From contig CM053802.1 of assembly GCA_028671895.1 (NCBI GenBank), forward strand, positions 926,631 through 990,630: a stretch of 64,000 nt of DNA, given 5' to 3'. The notes under the pieces were generated by a model. It was given only the letters and a program-made list of their open reading frames with translations. It was not told the DNA's origin and made no database searches. The stretch's first letter is position 1. Each line of letters begins with the position of its first letter. Source of the DNA: Oenanthe sinensis. Lineage: Eukaryota; Streptophyta; Magnoliopsida; Apiales; Apiaceae. This document shows positions 1 to 11,958 of the stretch, piece by piece. A program made the position numbers and the translations under genes.

Positions 1-1710
1 ATGCTCTTTTTTTTTTTTATGTATTCCTTTGTTTAATAACTTTATGAAAAGTTAGTCATCGTCATTTAATCAGATCTTGATATGGTTACTGATCATTACT
101 ATATCATTATGCAATTCAGCAGGCCATCATTGCCACTCCATGCAATTCTCTGTTTGACTAAGATATATGTAGATATGTAGTACAAACTAGTGTATAAGGT
201 AGTAATGATTATGCAATATTGGCTAATTCAATCTTGACTTCCATGATCACGAACCGCACCATATTTTTATATCTATAGTTCATTTGTACATATAATTAAT
301 TAATTTTCTCAACATGCTGCAGTTTACCATATGTTTTCATCTAATTCCAATTAAGAGTAATATTATTCCATGGGCTGAGTATCATGAATTAGCTAGCTGT
401 TTATCACCGCATTTTCGAAAAATTAAAATTGAAGTCGTCCCTTTTCAGAAGAAGAAAAAAATCTTAAAAATTTGTTTTTTTGTACAAAAAAACTTTAAAC
501 GGATGTTTTGTGGAAAAACATATCCATCGATCTAAAGTAAGCCAATATCAATAAGGTAGTAATCTAGTTATATATATGTAGATATAATCCTCGATTATAA
601 ATCTAAAATGAAACAATATATATCTAAGAACTAACAATTAAACTAATTAATTAAATTAGGAGGACAATTGATTTGATCAGCCTAGGACATATTAAAGCCA
701 AAATAACCCCATTAGATACCTATAAAGTAGCAGTACTGTTAGCTTTCCTTATGTTTTATAATGGAAAAGGTTGGTATTGTAACATACTCTTACATTATAC
801 TAACTTATATGATCACATTGCTAGAAAGTCCTTACAACTTTAAGTGTTTATTTGAATCTATAAAATTAAAAAGTAAGACTGTTTTTTGTGATCTTCGAGT
901 TTAGTAGTAATATAGTACAAGTAGAATGAATGAAGAATGTGGCGTGATGAGCTGACCACTGGGCCAAACATTCTCTCAAAATACTCGTACCTCTGCAGCT
1001 CACTAGCTAAGTCAGTGCTTTGTGTCCCCTTTATTCTGTCCAAATTAAAGCATGCGTGTTCCTCGATTATCACCATTAAATTAAGTTCCTCGTATTGCCT
1101 ACCATGTGTTCGATCTCATCTATCAAAGTTTTTTTCTGACTTTATCTTTCCTTCTCGCCTGCCTTCAATAAAACGTTAAGTCTAGTTCGTTGCAAAACAA
1201 AGCCTTTACTTGTTTTATAACATCACATAAGTAGTTTCTAGGTTCAAGATTACTACCTAGAATATACAAAAAGGTAGACATATATATACAGATGGGGAAG
1301 ATTTTAAATAATAATCAAAGGGTAATATTTTAGCGGTATCATAATTCACACTCGCAAATATCATTTTAGCGGAAGGATAAGTACGTCAGAATTTATAAAT
1401 TTGACAAAACTGTGCATAATAAAATTATATATGTTTTTTTTTAAAAAAAAATCATTTGTTCCATGAAAATGAAATGAAAAAATGTTACATCAATCCTGAG
1501 ATATTGTCAATACCAATTGGAGATGTACGTAAAATGTTACATTAAACCCTAAAAATGGTCTTCTTCTCTTTGACTACATCGATTGATTGGTTGGTTTAGT
1601 CGGTGAAAAATGACATTTTTTTGAGTCTCCGGCCGAACAGTTATAAACACTCGCAAGTTAGAATAATTTTTATAAAATTGTGCTAATTAGTTTGCCAACC
1701 AATGTAGTAA
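1..1710. other. intergenic spacer, no gene recognised
   Basis: AT-rich DNA without a gene model I can support. A minus-strand stretch at about 858-1076 stays open for some 70 codons and has mixed, protein-like composition; it is treated under findings as a possible relic. Other open frames here are short and low in complexity. No RNA gene was seen. Confidence 0.6.
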
Positions 1711-2290
1711 GGGTGTTCATGGGTCGGATTGGACGAGTTTGAATTGTTTTTTCTATCCACGGTTTGAAAATTTTCGATTTATTATATTAAAAAATATTAT
1801 ACAACCCAACCCGACCTTATCCAATTTAAATTGGTTTGGGTCGGGTTGATTCGGTTTGGTCGGTTTATAACTAATATTAAAATTTTATAATTCTACATAT
1901 CTCAATATAAATTGTGATAATAAAATTTACTATCTCAACATAAATGACAACAAAATTAAAACAATATTAACGAAATATGTTCATAAATAGTAAAATTTAT
2001 AATTAATTTAATAAATATTTAAAATTTTAAATATATAATTAATATTATATTAATTTATAATATATAAATTATCATGAAAGTATAAAATATTGGATGCAAT
2101 TATATATTATGTAATATATAATATATATACATATCGGGTTGGGTTGGGTTGTCTAAAATAATTTTCAACCCATACCCAACCCAATTAATTCGGGTTGAAC
2201 TTTTTTAACCCAACTTAATATTGAATTTTTTATTTTCAATTAAATCGATCAAAATAAGGATCGATTTAATCGGGTCTCCCATGAACACCC
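1711..2290. mobile_element. hAT-like non-autonomous element
   Basis: The left edge reads GGGTGTTCATGGGTCGGATT and the right edge is an imperfect inverted copy ending CCCATGAACACCC. The interior is AT-rich and has inverted GGGTTGGGTTG/CCCAACCC-type blocks, with no coding capacity. Short elements whose termini begin (A)GGGGTGTTCA are common in plant genomes and are usually placed with hAT. I could not find a clean 8-bp target duplication, so class and exact edges are inferred. Confidence 0.6.
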
Positions 2291-3907
2291 CTCCTACCGG
2301 TGCACATTCATGTTCACTATATATATATAAAGCATATATATATATATATATATATATCATTATGACAATTGAACTGATCTTTTTGTTGGATTTCTTTGAC
2401 TTGAATATATAAACATTTATTGAAGGCCGGCTTGTTCAATTCTTTAAATACGATTGGATAAGAGGTATAGTTTTGTTTTTGCTATAATTAGAAACTTTCT
2501 GTTGCAAAAAGATCCCAGGTTTTTGGTTTGCTTTTCCCTGTATATATCTTGTTAATTTGTTTGCTCATATCTTTTTTCCTCCAAGTTGGCATTACATTCA
2601 TGAGCCTTTTTTTATAAGTGGTTTTTAATTTATAATATAATTATTTAAGAAAACAAAGAGGGCCATGATCTATTAGGTATGGACTATGGTCACTTAACAA
2701 AATGTAGTGATTTAACAAAAAGAAATATGACAAGAAAGAAAATGAAGAAACAAAGTCCTTTACAAGATTTAGTGATGGGTAACTGAAGTGATATATGCGA
2801 GATTGTGTGTTTAAATGTACGGTTACCTATCCCAGATCCACTAAAAAAATATAGTGATTTCTTAAAATTTCTTTTACAAATTTTAAGTTCCACAATTTCT
2901 TGTGCAGGACTATAAAATCTCAAAAATTTTGCACTAGTTAATTTTTTTATCCTCAAAATTTTTATAATTTTTTTTTAATTTTAACTAAAGCCTCATTTTC
3001 ACATACACATGCTAATTGCTATTTGAAAAGTTTAGTTTAGTTAATAAATTTGTCTATATTTACGCTGCACCCAGCTCCATGAATTTCTTTATCCTCTTTT
3101 TGCAAGAATAATAATCTAACTTGATAATCTATCTGACGCATTACTTGGTAAATATGATATAATAGCACAATAGTTCTGTCTTCTTGGATTAATGGATGGT
3201 GCACTACAATGTCCAAGCAGGTAACAGATTGTATATATAGTTATGGGCGAGTTCTTATATGCAGCATATATACCAGTACCACCATGCTTGGAAATCGATA
3301 CCATTATCAATATTATAGAGCGTCACGAGATCCCTGGCTGCTAAATTTTGTACCATTCCAGATAATGACTTTATAATTACTTACTAATTACAATTATCTT
3401 TTTACAACACGTGATTAATAATTTCTTTAATTAAATAAACAAACTCTGAACAACCATTGCAGTATTGCACTGCCAGGTGAATCGGTGATGTCATATGCAA
3501 ATGGTGGGCTCTTTTTTGAAAATACTAACCCATACCTGTTAAGATTTTTACTACAAGCCCAAGTTGTGGGCTAAATTGATAAAGGCCTATTTATTACTAT
3601 TAGGATTCACATAGCCTGCCTTTAAAATTTAGAATAAAGTGACATTCCAATATTTCGTCATTTCCGTGCACTAGTTAATAACCCCTTGTTTTCTATTTAT
3701 TTTTAAATTAAAAAAATTAGTATATATGATAATTATGTTATATAAAAATTTATTTATATAATAATGGCTCAATGTAATATTCTTATATTTTATTCAAATA
3801 ATAATAATAAATAATAAGAGATTTTACCCCATAAAGAAATTTTTAATAGGGATAGGGATAGAGATAGGGGGGAGGATGAAACGAGGATACTCTTCCGAAA
3901 ATAAAAA
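2291..3907. other. intergenic spacer, no gene recognised
   Basis: AT-rich spacer with a short (TA)n tract near 2331-2357. The open frames (for example minus strand 2690-2956 and 3116-3310) have no recognisable domain and no splice context. Nothing else can be supported. Confidence 0.6.
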
Positions 3908-4182
3908 AGATTTGAAGCTGATACCCGAATTTACAACTTAGCCTTTACAACTCAATCCTCATGCACGTAGATGAGTTGTAGCAGATAGAATGATTGTAGA
4001 TCGATCTTGTTGCGAATAAGCTTTCTGAATTCTAAATACTGGTTATACAAGTGCAGAATTGTGTACTCTTCACGGTTTCGGTCGCATCACGCAATTTCGT
4101 TGTCAGAGGGTATTACAAATTAAAGCTAGCAGCTATAGCCGGGAGTGCAAAAGCAGCATTCACTATATATCAAAGCATTCTA
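3908..4182 (+). pseudogene. decayed GDSL lipase copy (exon 2 to exon 3 relic)
   Basis: This stretch is a degraded partial copy of the GDSL gene that starts 1.9 kb downstream. Positions 3911-3940 match the start of its exon 2 (TTTGAAGCTGATAC, then TTTACAACTTA). About 4004-4022 matches the end of exon 2. About 4023-4048 retains intron-like sequence. From about 4072 it matches the intron 2/exon 3 boundary (GGTTTCGGTCGCATCACGCA against GGTTTTGGTTGCAGCACGCA), then the part of exon 3 coding for a Lys-Leu-Ala/Ser-rich segment, ending with TATATATCAAAGC. Large internal deletions and a lost AG acceptor make it non-functional. Because intron sequence is shared, it looks like a DNA-level duplication and not a retrocopy. 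Exons 1, 4 and 5 were not found nearby. Confidence 0.8.
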
Positions 4183-4343
4183 TCGATCTAGCATGCTTGG
4201 CAACTGCTAATACCATTCTTAAAATCTATGCTCGTTGATTAATATGCAGGCCTCAATCTCCCTGCATGATACATTACCCCTAGCATCGTGTCGCGGATTC
4301 TTTCTTTCCGTTTACCTAATTTTCATGTTTTGCTTAATTTTTA

Positions 4344-4595
4344 CTCCCTCCATCTCACAATATGTGTTTTGATTTCTGTGCGCTCAAATTGACACAACTT
4401 TGATCATAAATTAAAATTATTCTTTTACATTTTTCAAAAACTGGAAAATACATTTTAAAGTTTATTAAATATATTTTTTAATGATATAATTTTTACTTTT
4501 TTCTTAATTATATATTATGTGTAATATTCGGTAAAAAATCGGTCAATTTGATTAACAAAAATAAAAAGAGAATAATTATTTTGAGATGGAGGGTG
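4344..4595. mobile_element. Stowaway-like MITE
   Basis: The left terminus CTCCCTCCATCTCACAATAT and the right terminus ending TTTTGAGATGGAGGGTG are inverted copies, flanked by TA on both sides (4342-4343 and 4596-4597). TA duplication and a CTCCCTCC-type terminus are the Stowaway (Tc1/mariner) signature. About 250 bp, no coding capacity. Confidence 0.82.
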
Positions 4596-4597
4596 TA

Positions 4598-6089
4598 TGT
4601 TTTAAGTCCGCGTGTAGAAGAGTGCTAGTGCTAGCCTATTTTGAAAGATAAGTACCTCTATTTCTGATATAAAGCTTTTAGGCAAACACCCTAAAAATTA
4701 GTTATACAAAAACAAAGAATCCAAATGGACGTTTTATAAACCACTAATTTTCAGACCTCATCCCAGATATTTAGTAATAAATGAACTTTTCGGTGCGTAT
4801 AGGAAACATTAATTCATAATTAAACGATGAATGTGATGGTGCCATGGAGGTGCTTTGTTAGTAAGAATCAACTAATCCTCAGTGATAATCAATTAATCAT
4901 TACCTAATTTCGCAGTCAACCAACTTGTTTTAATACATACTTATACATCAGTCTTCATCAAAAATAAATGAATGCCAACCATAACATTGTATTATATTGA
5001 TCATACCCGCTTCTAAGCTTCCTGCATATTGCATACGCAAAATTAACATTGCTGGCTCTGCAGCACTGTCTTGTAAAAATATGCATTACATCGACTAATT
5101 TATGTTAATCCGTTACTGCTATGAGATGAAATGATCGAGACTTTTAAATTACGTTTTTACAGTAAAAAGCTAAGAATGTATGATCTACAGTTGTGTAAAT
5201 TGGGTGCAAATTTGCTGTAAGCTTTCTACTCAGCTCATACATTGAATAGTTGAGAGACGCAAACAGCAAACACATGCCCACTTCTCATGGCAGTTGAGTT
5301 ATCATTGATCTTCCCAACAAACCATAGTAGTTAGATGAATAAACTATCATAATTGTACTCCTGTAATGAATGTAACTATACATTATAGGTTTTTAGCAAA
5401 ATGCCTATAGAGCTACAGAGTGGCATATGCCCTGGTGGTATTATCCTCTTTCCCCCTTGACGTGAATTTGTGGATGTATCTTAGCATTTTGCACTCAGAG
5501 GTTAAGGCTTCGAATTTCGTAGATGCATATTTGAGTCTTAGCTAGCATTTTGTACTCGAAAAAATTAACACATATAGTACCTTTCTGCCCTCAGATTTGA
5601 AAATTTACAAGCTAAATCTGTGTGGAACTCAACTCGTAGTTAAAAAAAAGCAAACATCATTTCCCATATCTGTAGTTCCAGTTTCCTGAATAATTTTGGC
5701 ATTTATAAGCTAAATTTATCTTTCTAAGGTTAAATTTTGATGGGAACTTTTTTCATACAGCATGCAATTTGTTTTAATGTCTAGACTTTATATACATTCA
5801 ACTAGTGAATGTTTGTAGATGCCCCATACCAAAAAATTTTGCTACATAGTAATAAGATTGTACTAATAGTCTACTATAGTAATTTTTCAGACAAGAGAAA
5901 ATGGGTTGCACATATTTCTTTTCCAACATTGTCAATGCTTTCAATGCTATTGAAGGACTGAACTACTTCCAGGACACTCCATTAATATCTTCTTACTTTG
6001 TCAATACACAAATTCTGTTAATTATCTTTCTTTTCCTTATAAAATCTTAAAATCCTTTGCTATTAACCACATTCAGCATATTCAATAAA
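4598..6089. other. upstream spacer of the GDSL gene
   Basis: No gene was seen. Around 5420-5520 there is a weak pol III-like pattern: a box-A-like TGGCATATGCCCTGGTGG followed some 70 bases later by a box-B-like GGCTTCGAATTTCG. This could be an eroded tRNA-derived SINE, but the spacing is long for a tRNA and no poly-A tail or target duplication is clear. A TATA-like CTTATAAAATC lies near 6036-6046, about 45-55 bases before the GDSL start codon. Confidence 0.5.
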
Positions 6090-7639
6090 ATGGGTGTATA
6101 CTTTTGTAGAGAAGTCCTGGTTTTTATTTTTGCATTGGCAATTGTCAATTATACTGGTGTAGCTCAAGACTCCACTAGTACAACTCTTGTTCCAGCAATC
6201 ATAACTTTTGGGGACTCTGCAGTTGATATCGGAAATAATGATTATCTTTATACCATATTCAAGGCTGATTATCCACCCTATGGCAGAGATTTTGCTAATC
6301 AGAAAGCTACAGGAAGGTTCTGCAATGGCAAATTAGCCACTGATATAACTGGTAATTTACTGCTTTAAGGCTTTGCTGACTAGTTATTCTGTGCATACTA
6401 CAAATCTATATAGTATCCAAATTGTACTGACAAAACTATACCTTTTGAAGCTGATACTCTTGGATTTACAACTTATCCACCAGCATACCTTAGCCCACAA
6501 GCATCTGGGAAAAATCTTCTTATTGGTGCCAACTTTGCTTCTGCTGCATCCGGTTTTGATGACAAAACAGCTTTCTTAAGTGTAAAATTTTGATCTTAAA
6601 TACTACACTAGCTACTCTTCCTACAATACCTACTCCGAAAATAGCAGTTCTTGTTCAAAATATATAATCATTATTATTTATATGATAAATGTTTGAATTT
6701 CATACAGTGAGTCCTGTACTAATAATACAAGGTTTTGGTTGCAGCACGCAATTCCATTGTCGCAGCAACTAGAATACTACAAAGAATACCAGTCAAAATT
6801 AGCATCAGTAGCAGGTAGTACAAAAGCAGCATCCATTATCAAGGACGCATTATATATAGTAAGCTTTGGAAGCAGTGACTTTGTTCAGAATTACTACGTC
6901 AATCCTTACCTTAACAAATTCTACACTCCTGATCAATACGGATCATACCTTGTTGGTATATATCAAAGCTTCATTCAGGTACACAAGTAAATAATCTCTT
7001 TGTTTTTTTTTGTTGCTATATAATAAATAAACTTACTACAATGTTATTATATAGTAACCGGCAAACTTCAAAATGACAAAATTGGACTTGTATTCACAAT
7101 TAACAGGACTTGTATGGATTGGGAGCCAGAAGAATTGGAGTAACATCACTCCCACCATTAGGGTGTCTACCTGCAACTAGAACTTTGTTCGGATACCACG
7201 AGGAAGGGTGTGTATCACGAATTAATACTGATGCACAAGGATTTAATAAAAAGATCAATTCAGCTACAAAACAACTCGAGAAAAAACTTCCTAGCCTCAA
7301 AATTGCAGTATTTGATATCTTTAAGCCACTTTATGATGTTATTGCATCTCCCTCAACTAATGGTGAGTAAACATTCCTAATTAAGTGTCTTAAAATTTCA
7401 AATCACAGTCAGAAAATTAATATATTTATTTTTGTTGGACAGGGTTTGTGGAGGCAACTAGAGGTTGTTGTGGAACTGGAAGAATAGAGCTAACATCGTT
7501 ATTGTGTAATCCAAAATCGATAGGAACATGTAGCAATGCGACTGAATATGTGTTTTGGGACAGTGTTCATCCTTCCGAGGCTGCAAATCAGATTCTTGCT
7601 GATTCTCTGCTCATTGATGGCATCAACCTCATCAGTTGA
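6090..7639 (+). CDS. GDSL esterase/lipase, secreted
   Basis: Five exons: 6090-6351, 6451-6581, 6745-6978, 7107-7362, 7443-7639; the total codes for 359 residues, normal for plant GDSL lipases (SGNH hydrolases). An N-terminal hydrophobic segment (VFIFALAIV, about residues 10-18) looks like a signal peptide, so the product is probably secreted to the apoplast or cell wall. Block I is ITFGDSAVDIGNN, carrying the nucleophile Ser. Block III is VSFGSSDFVQNYY. Block V is DSVHPSE, supplying the Asp and His of the triad. Block III has Ser where classic SGNH enzymes have Asn (GxND). I recall GSSDF-type block III in APG-like plant members, so this is probably a subgroup trait and not loss of function. 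The substrate cannot be told from sequence. All junctions are GT-AG and in phase. The start is the first ATG of the open frame. A decayed partial copy lies upstream at 3908-4182. Confidence 0.93.
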
Positions 7640-8047
7640 TCCCTCCAACTTTCGTTGCACAATATGATATATGCTATACGTCAAAGCTGTCATTGTCGCT
7701 TCTTTGTTTATTCCTGTTTATTGTCATGTTCTGTTAAGCGTACAGCGTTTTAAGACTGAAGCTCAAGGATGAACAGATTATAATGAAGTATTATATGTTG
7801 CAACTTCTATGGGAGTCGTGTTTTTTTCATTCATCTTGTTAAATTATATACTTTTAGTAATTAAATTTAAAGTGTCAGAGAATAAATAATAAAGAATGTC
7901 CGAGGAACACAAATATATTGATCACCTAAAAAGTGTCTAAATCTACAAAGAAGCATATCATACTGATCATTTTCTTGACAGACTGTTCTGAAATACTCGG
8001 GACTTTTCATTGATTTTGTTTCGAGTAGTTTGGTGAATTAAACATAT
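7640..8047. other. 3' flank of GDSL gene
   Basis: AT-rich; contains the presumed 3' UTR of the GDSL gene (possible polyadenylation around 7780-7800, ATAATGAAG context). Nothing else was seen before the tRNA gene. Confidence 0.5.
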
Positions 8048-8052
8048 GCGGG

Positions 8053-8095
<43 letters not shown>

Positions 8096-8120
8096 ACGTG
8101 TTCGATCCACGTTCACCGCA
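8048..8120 (+). tRNA. tRNA-Phe (GAA)
   Basis: A 73-nt cloverleaf without intron. The acceptor strands are GCGGGGA and TCACCGC with one mismatched pair, and A is the discriminator. The anticodon stem TCAGA/TCTGA encloses the loop CTGAAGA with anticodon GAA. The T arm is ACGTG-TTCGATC-CACGT. Internal promoter box A (TAGCTCAGTTGGGA) and box B (GTTCGATCC) are intact, and TTTT runs follow within a few bases, as expected of a pol III terminator. From memory, the usual plant nuclear tRNA-Phe T stem is GCGTG/CACGC; here both ends of the outer pair have changed together, so pairing is preserved. No CCA is encoded, as in nuclear tRNA genes. Confidence 0.95.
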
Positions 8121-9497
8121 TGGTTTTCATTTTGTGTTTATTCATTCATTAGAAAATAGAATACAAGCAAAAGCAAATACAAATAGAACCCAGTTAGAGT
8201 AGAAATATTTATTGAAAACTATGTAACCGGGTTAGCCCAATAACTGTATCATTATTGATGGTCTCAAAAACAAAAAATATTTAAAAGCCCAGTAAACATT
8301 TGAGGGCTCGTTTTCATCAACCCTATGTCTATATATACGTGAACCTAAATCAGTCAATCACAACATCAGCCTACAAGCGCTCGGCTTGTGCTTAACAGAG
8401 AAATGCACAATGCTCGAAAGAATTCCCATGCAGCAACAATCATTTTCCCCATATTAAACAAACATCACATGCTAAATAAATTAAACAAACAAAGGGGGAG
8501 GGGGGCAGTTGTGTTTCATTCATATCGCTGCTTCAACAACAATCATTTTCCCCATATTCTTCTTTTTATTTTTTTCCCGTTAATATATTTTATTTAAAAC
8601 CAAGCTTGTTGTGTGTGTCGTTGATTCATTGGACTGGTTTGCTAAACCATCTCCAAGAATTGTCGTGTGGCACAAAATATACATCATACATATTTTATTT
8701 CTTTTATTTACCGTCTTTTATTCTAAAAAAATTATTGGTCGTTAAATATTTTATTTGTTATATATTATATATTTTCTACGAGCCCATTTTTGTTATAATT
8801 ACAAGTTTATATTGGATTAATTTTAAGCTTTATTGTTTTACGAGTGATATGTAATCAAAAGAGAGTTCGAGCTTCTAGAATGAACGATAATGGAAAATAT
8901 GTGATTTCTCGCGTGCATCAACCAAATATTTTGAAGCATATATAGACGTAGCTTTGAAATTCTTTACATTTAATTTATTCAGGTGCAGAGCGTGATGTGA
9001 CTCGATAATCGAGTGCATGGGTTTATTTTCGATCATTTTAAATTCAATAAAATATTGAGTTGTAACTACATATTCCAAACGTAAATTAATTGTGAATATT
9101 TCTTTTGAAATTCAATTTCTTTTATAAAAAATTGAAACAAAGAATGAGAGAATCTCAGAGAAACGTTGTTTGGACTTTGTCCTTTATAAAAGGATTAATT
9201 AATAGTGTTAGGCCAAAGAAAAAAATCAACGCGTTATAACATGTTTCAATTACTTTCTTACTACCGGGAGATTAGATTTTCCAAACATTAAAATAAAAAT
9301 TTTATCCACTATTTTTGCATTATTTTGATTATTATTCTAAACATTTAAGCACCAACCAGCAACAAAAGATACATACATTCGGTGGAAAATAATATGCAGC
9401 AAGAGTCCTGATAAGGTAGCAAAAGTAGTTGGGAATTATTGTTGGTAATAAGGAATAATCGGGCCTCAATGTCTCCTAGTCAATGTCGAATTGTATC

Positions 9498-9565
<68 letters not shown>

Positions 9566-10780
9566 GTTATCTTTAAATATTTGTGGTACGTATTATATAC
9601 ACGTTAAGTAATACTCCTCTCCTAGTAATTAAAAAGATAGAAACGTGTTGTGTGGGATGAGAAGATGACTAGTTAATGGATATAGATATATGGTATCCAA
9701 TCAATTTGAAGATCGAGCTTATCCTATATATTTTTCTTGTGCTTCTTCCTCTTCCATATATTTTTATATGCATGTGATAATTGTCAAGTCAAAAGCACAA
9801 TTTTCTAATCGGGACACGGCCTTTTCTTTCTTTGTTTTCTTTTCTACGAGATAAGGCCTTCCATTGTTTGATTTTTAAAAATCTTATGTTATGTTTTGTT
9901 TGGAAAAAAAATTAAATTAAACGAATAAAATCAGAAAAAAGAATTATTGAAGAGAGAAGGGAAGGCTTAAAAAAAAGCTGGTACAAATTTCTTATTATAA
10001 ATTTTGGGTTGAAAAAATTGACCCAAAGTAGTGCAATTTTGCACCATTATATATAGGTCATGATTGTTTTAGTTTTTTTTGTTAATTTGGATTTAGTATT
10101 TTGCGCCTATCTTATTATAATTGAGTATTAAAAAAATTTAATTAAATGTATTCAATAAAATTTAGTATATATTATTAGTTTTAAATTAATTTTTGATATA
10201 TTATTCTTATAATCTTATGTAAGAAGAATAATACATATATATATTTGTGTAAAAATTGGAATTTTATATATTAATAATATTCATTATTAATTTATTATAT
10301 ACCTCTGGCTCCTGGATGAAATGGGCTATAGACGAGGAGCATGAATTTCTGAAGAATATGTAGAACTGTATAATAGAAGCATACAATACAAAGAGATGAG
10401 CATATATGAAAGAAAAAGAATAATAGAATAGTACATCAGAATAGAATGGGATGGGATGATGCCAAGAATAAAGATTATACTTCCGATAGGATTTAAGTAT
10501 TCAATCATCGATCTTATATAAATTCCATGTCACATTCACAACATTAATTGAAATTATACTGTATTAACTATTAATTAACATCTTATAATACAAATCAGAT
10601 AAACTATACTCTGGTAATATAAATTTGGGCATACCAGAATAATTTATGCGATAAGTTAGACAATTATAGTCAATAAAGTTGTCTTGGATGCATATCTGGA
10701 TACAACTTATCCATAGAAAGTTCATGTGGCCACAAATGATCTTGTCTGTGTCTGCATGCAAAGCATCTTCTCAAGTCTCA
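8121..10780. other. intergenic spacer, no gene recognised
   Basis: AT-rich with no supported gene. It contains an AAT-type microsatellite (listed separately). A 22-bp sequence, AACAATCATTTTCCCCATATT and neighbours, occurs twice near 8435 and 8539. The minus-strand frames at 10326-10508 and 10564-10761 are low-complexity and not credible. Confidence 0.6.
9498..9562. repeat. (AAT)n microsatellite
   Basis: About 21 perfect AAT/ATA units in an intergenic spacer; a likely length-polymorphic marker. Confidence 0.95.
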
Positions 10781-10789
10781 TCTACTACG

Positions 10790-10800
10790 AGTATATAAGG
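10790..10800 (+). promoter_or_regulatory. TATA box of OXS3-like gene
   Basis: GAGTATATAAGG lies about 95-100 bases before the start codon at 10893. Transcription from about 10825 would give a leader of some 70 nt. This places the ATG at 10830 next to the transcription start and favours the later start. Confidence 0.6.
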
Positions 10801-10892
10801 AAGTTTCTAAGAAAATAAAATTCACAACTTTGTATACTTTTCTTCTATCATCTAATTACTTGTTCTTCTTTGTCTCTATATCATATTTATAT

Positions 10893-11650
10893 ATGATGGT
10901 TCTACCAATAGATAATAATAATCAAGGCAGGAGACAATTATTTCAAGATTATCCATGCTCTCAACAATTAATGTTCTCTAGAGATTTCAAGGAGCAAGAT
11001 AAGAGTTGGGTCATCATGGAAGGAGAAATATATGATGCTAACAATAGCAGAGATGCATCATCATCTTCATCTTCTTCCATTGGAGAGGATTCATCAGCTT
11101 TAAATGGTGCTGGTTCTTTAACTTCATTAGACACAGAAGATGATGCATCTTCATCACCTGCAAATTCTAGTGAATCTCTGTTTGATTTGGCAGACCTCAT
11201 CCCGCAGTTACCCATCAAGTAAGTATATCATTATCATAATTAATTGATATCTATAAATCAAGATTCATGCATGATTATGCAAAAGTTTTATGGAATCTCG
11301 ATTATATTTAGTTTTAAAAAGGATTTGTGTCGTATATTTTCAGGAAGGGGTTATCTATGTTCTATCAAGGGAAATCACAATCATTTACTTCTCTTTCAAG
11401 GGTGAAAAGCATACTAGATCTTCCAAAGAAAGAAAGTCCTTACAACAACAAAAGGAAGTTAATGAAGTCAAGCAAGAGTTATGGAGGTGGACTAAACAAC
11501 TATAAATCACATACACTTCCTAGGCCAGTTATTTCAAAGAATATTTCTAGAGGATATGGTTCTTCTTCCTTCACAGATTTAAGGAAAAGTTATTTGAGTA
11601 ATTGCAAGCATGCTCCTGTAGGTGTCAATACAAAAGAACAAATGATTTGA
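10893..11650 (+). CDS. OXIDATIVE STRESS 3-like protein
   Basis: Two exons, 10893-11218 and 11344-11650, coding for 210 residues. The junction (CATCAA/GTAAGT ... TTTCAG/GAAGGGG) restores LPQLPIKKGLSMFYQGKSQS, which carries the conserved OXS3 block (KGLS.[FY]YxGKSQSFTSL). This block is typical of plant OXS3/O3L proteins, nuclear factors linked to tolerance of heavy metals and oxidative stress. The N-terminal half is acidic and has long Ser runs (SSSSSSS, about residues 55-61); the C-terminal half is basic (NKRKLMKSSKS), which suits nuclear location. Two adjacent ATGs (10893 and 10896) could both start. An in-frame upstream ATG at 10830 would add a hydrophobic 21-residue extension; I reject it because it sits where transcription probably begins. 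No biochemical function is certain for the family. Confidence 0.88.
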
Positions 11651-11958
11651 ATTGCAAAGAAGAGATGAGAAAACCATATATACCAGTTAGAAAGATTGAA
11701 CATATGTATCATAAGATGTGAGCTACTGAAATTTGTTGTATCATGGATCAAATTTTTTGATTTAATACTATATATCTCTGTTCAGATATGTTGATTTAAA
11801 GACACTAGGTTAATCATTTCAGAAATCTAATACAACCTTCATAAAAATGAAGAAACAGTTACAATTAAAGAGAGATGGTGCCATTAAGTCTAATGGAACA
11901 ACAATGATGATGTTTTAAGTGGTTAATTCCAAAAGAATTCATCATAGGTGAAGATGAT
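11651..11958. other. convergent 3' spacer
   Basis: About 300 bp between the stop codon of the plus-strand OXS3-like gene and the stop codon of the minus-strand gene. It should hold both 3' UTRs; nothing else was seen. Confidence 0.6.

Noticed and set aside
8435..8560. 22-bp direct repeat pair as a possible element boundary
   Set aside because: The repeats are about 105 bp apart without inverted termini or other structure; most likely a chance local duplication.
10830..10892. Upstream in-frame start adding a hydrophobic leader to the OXS3-like protein
   Set aside because: The TATA box at about 10792 puts the transcription start almost on this ATG, and a signal-like leader makes no sense for a nuclear-type protein.
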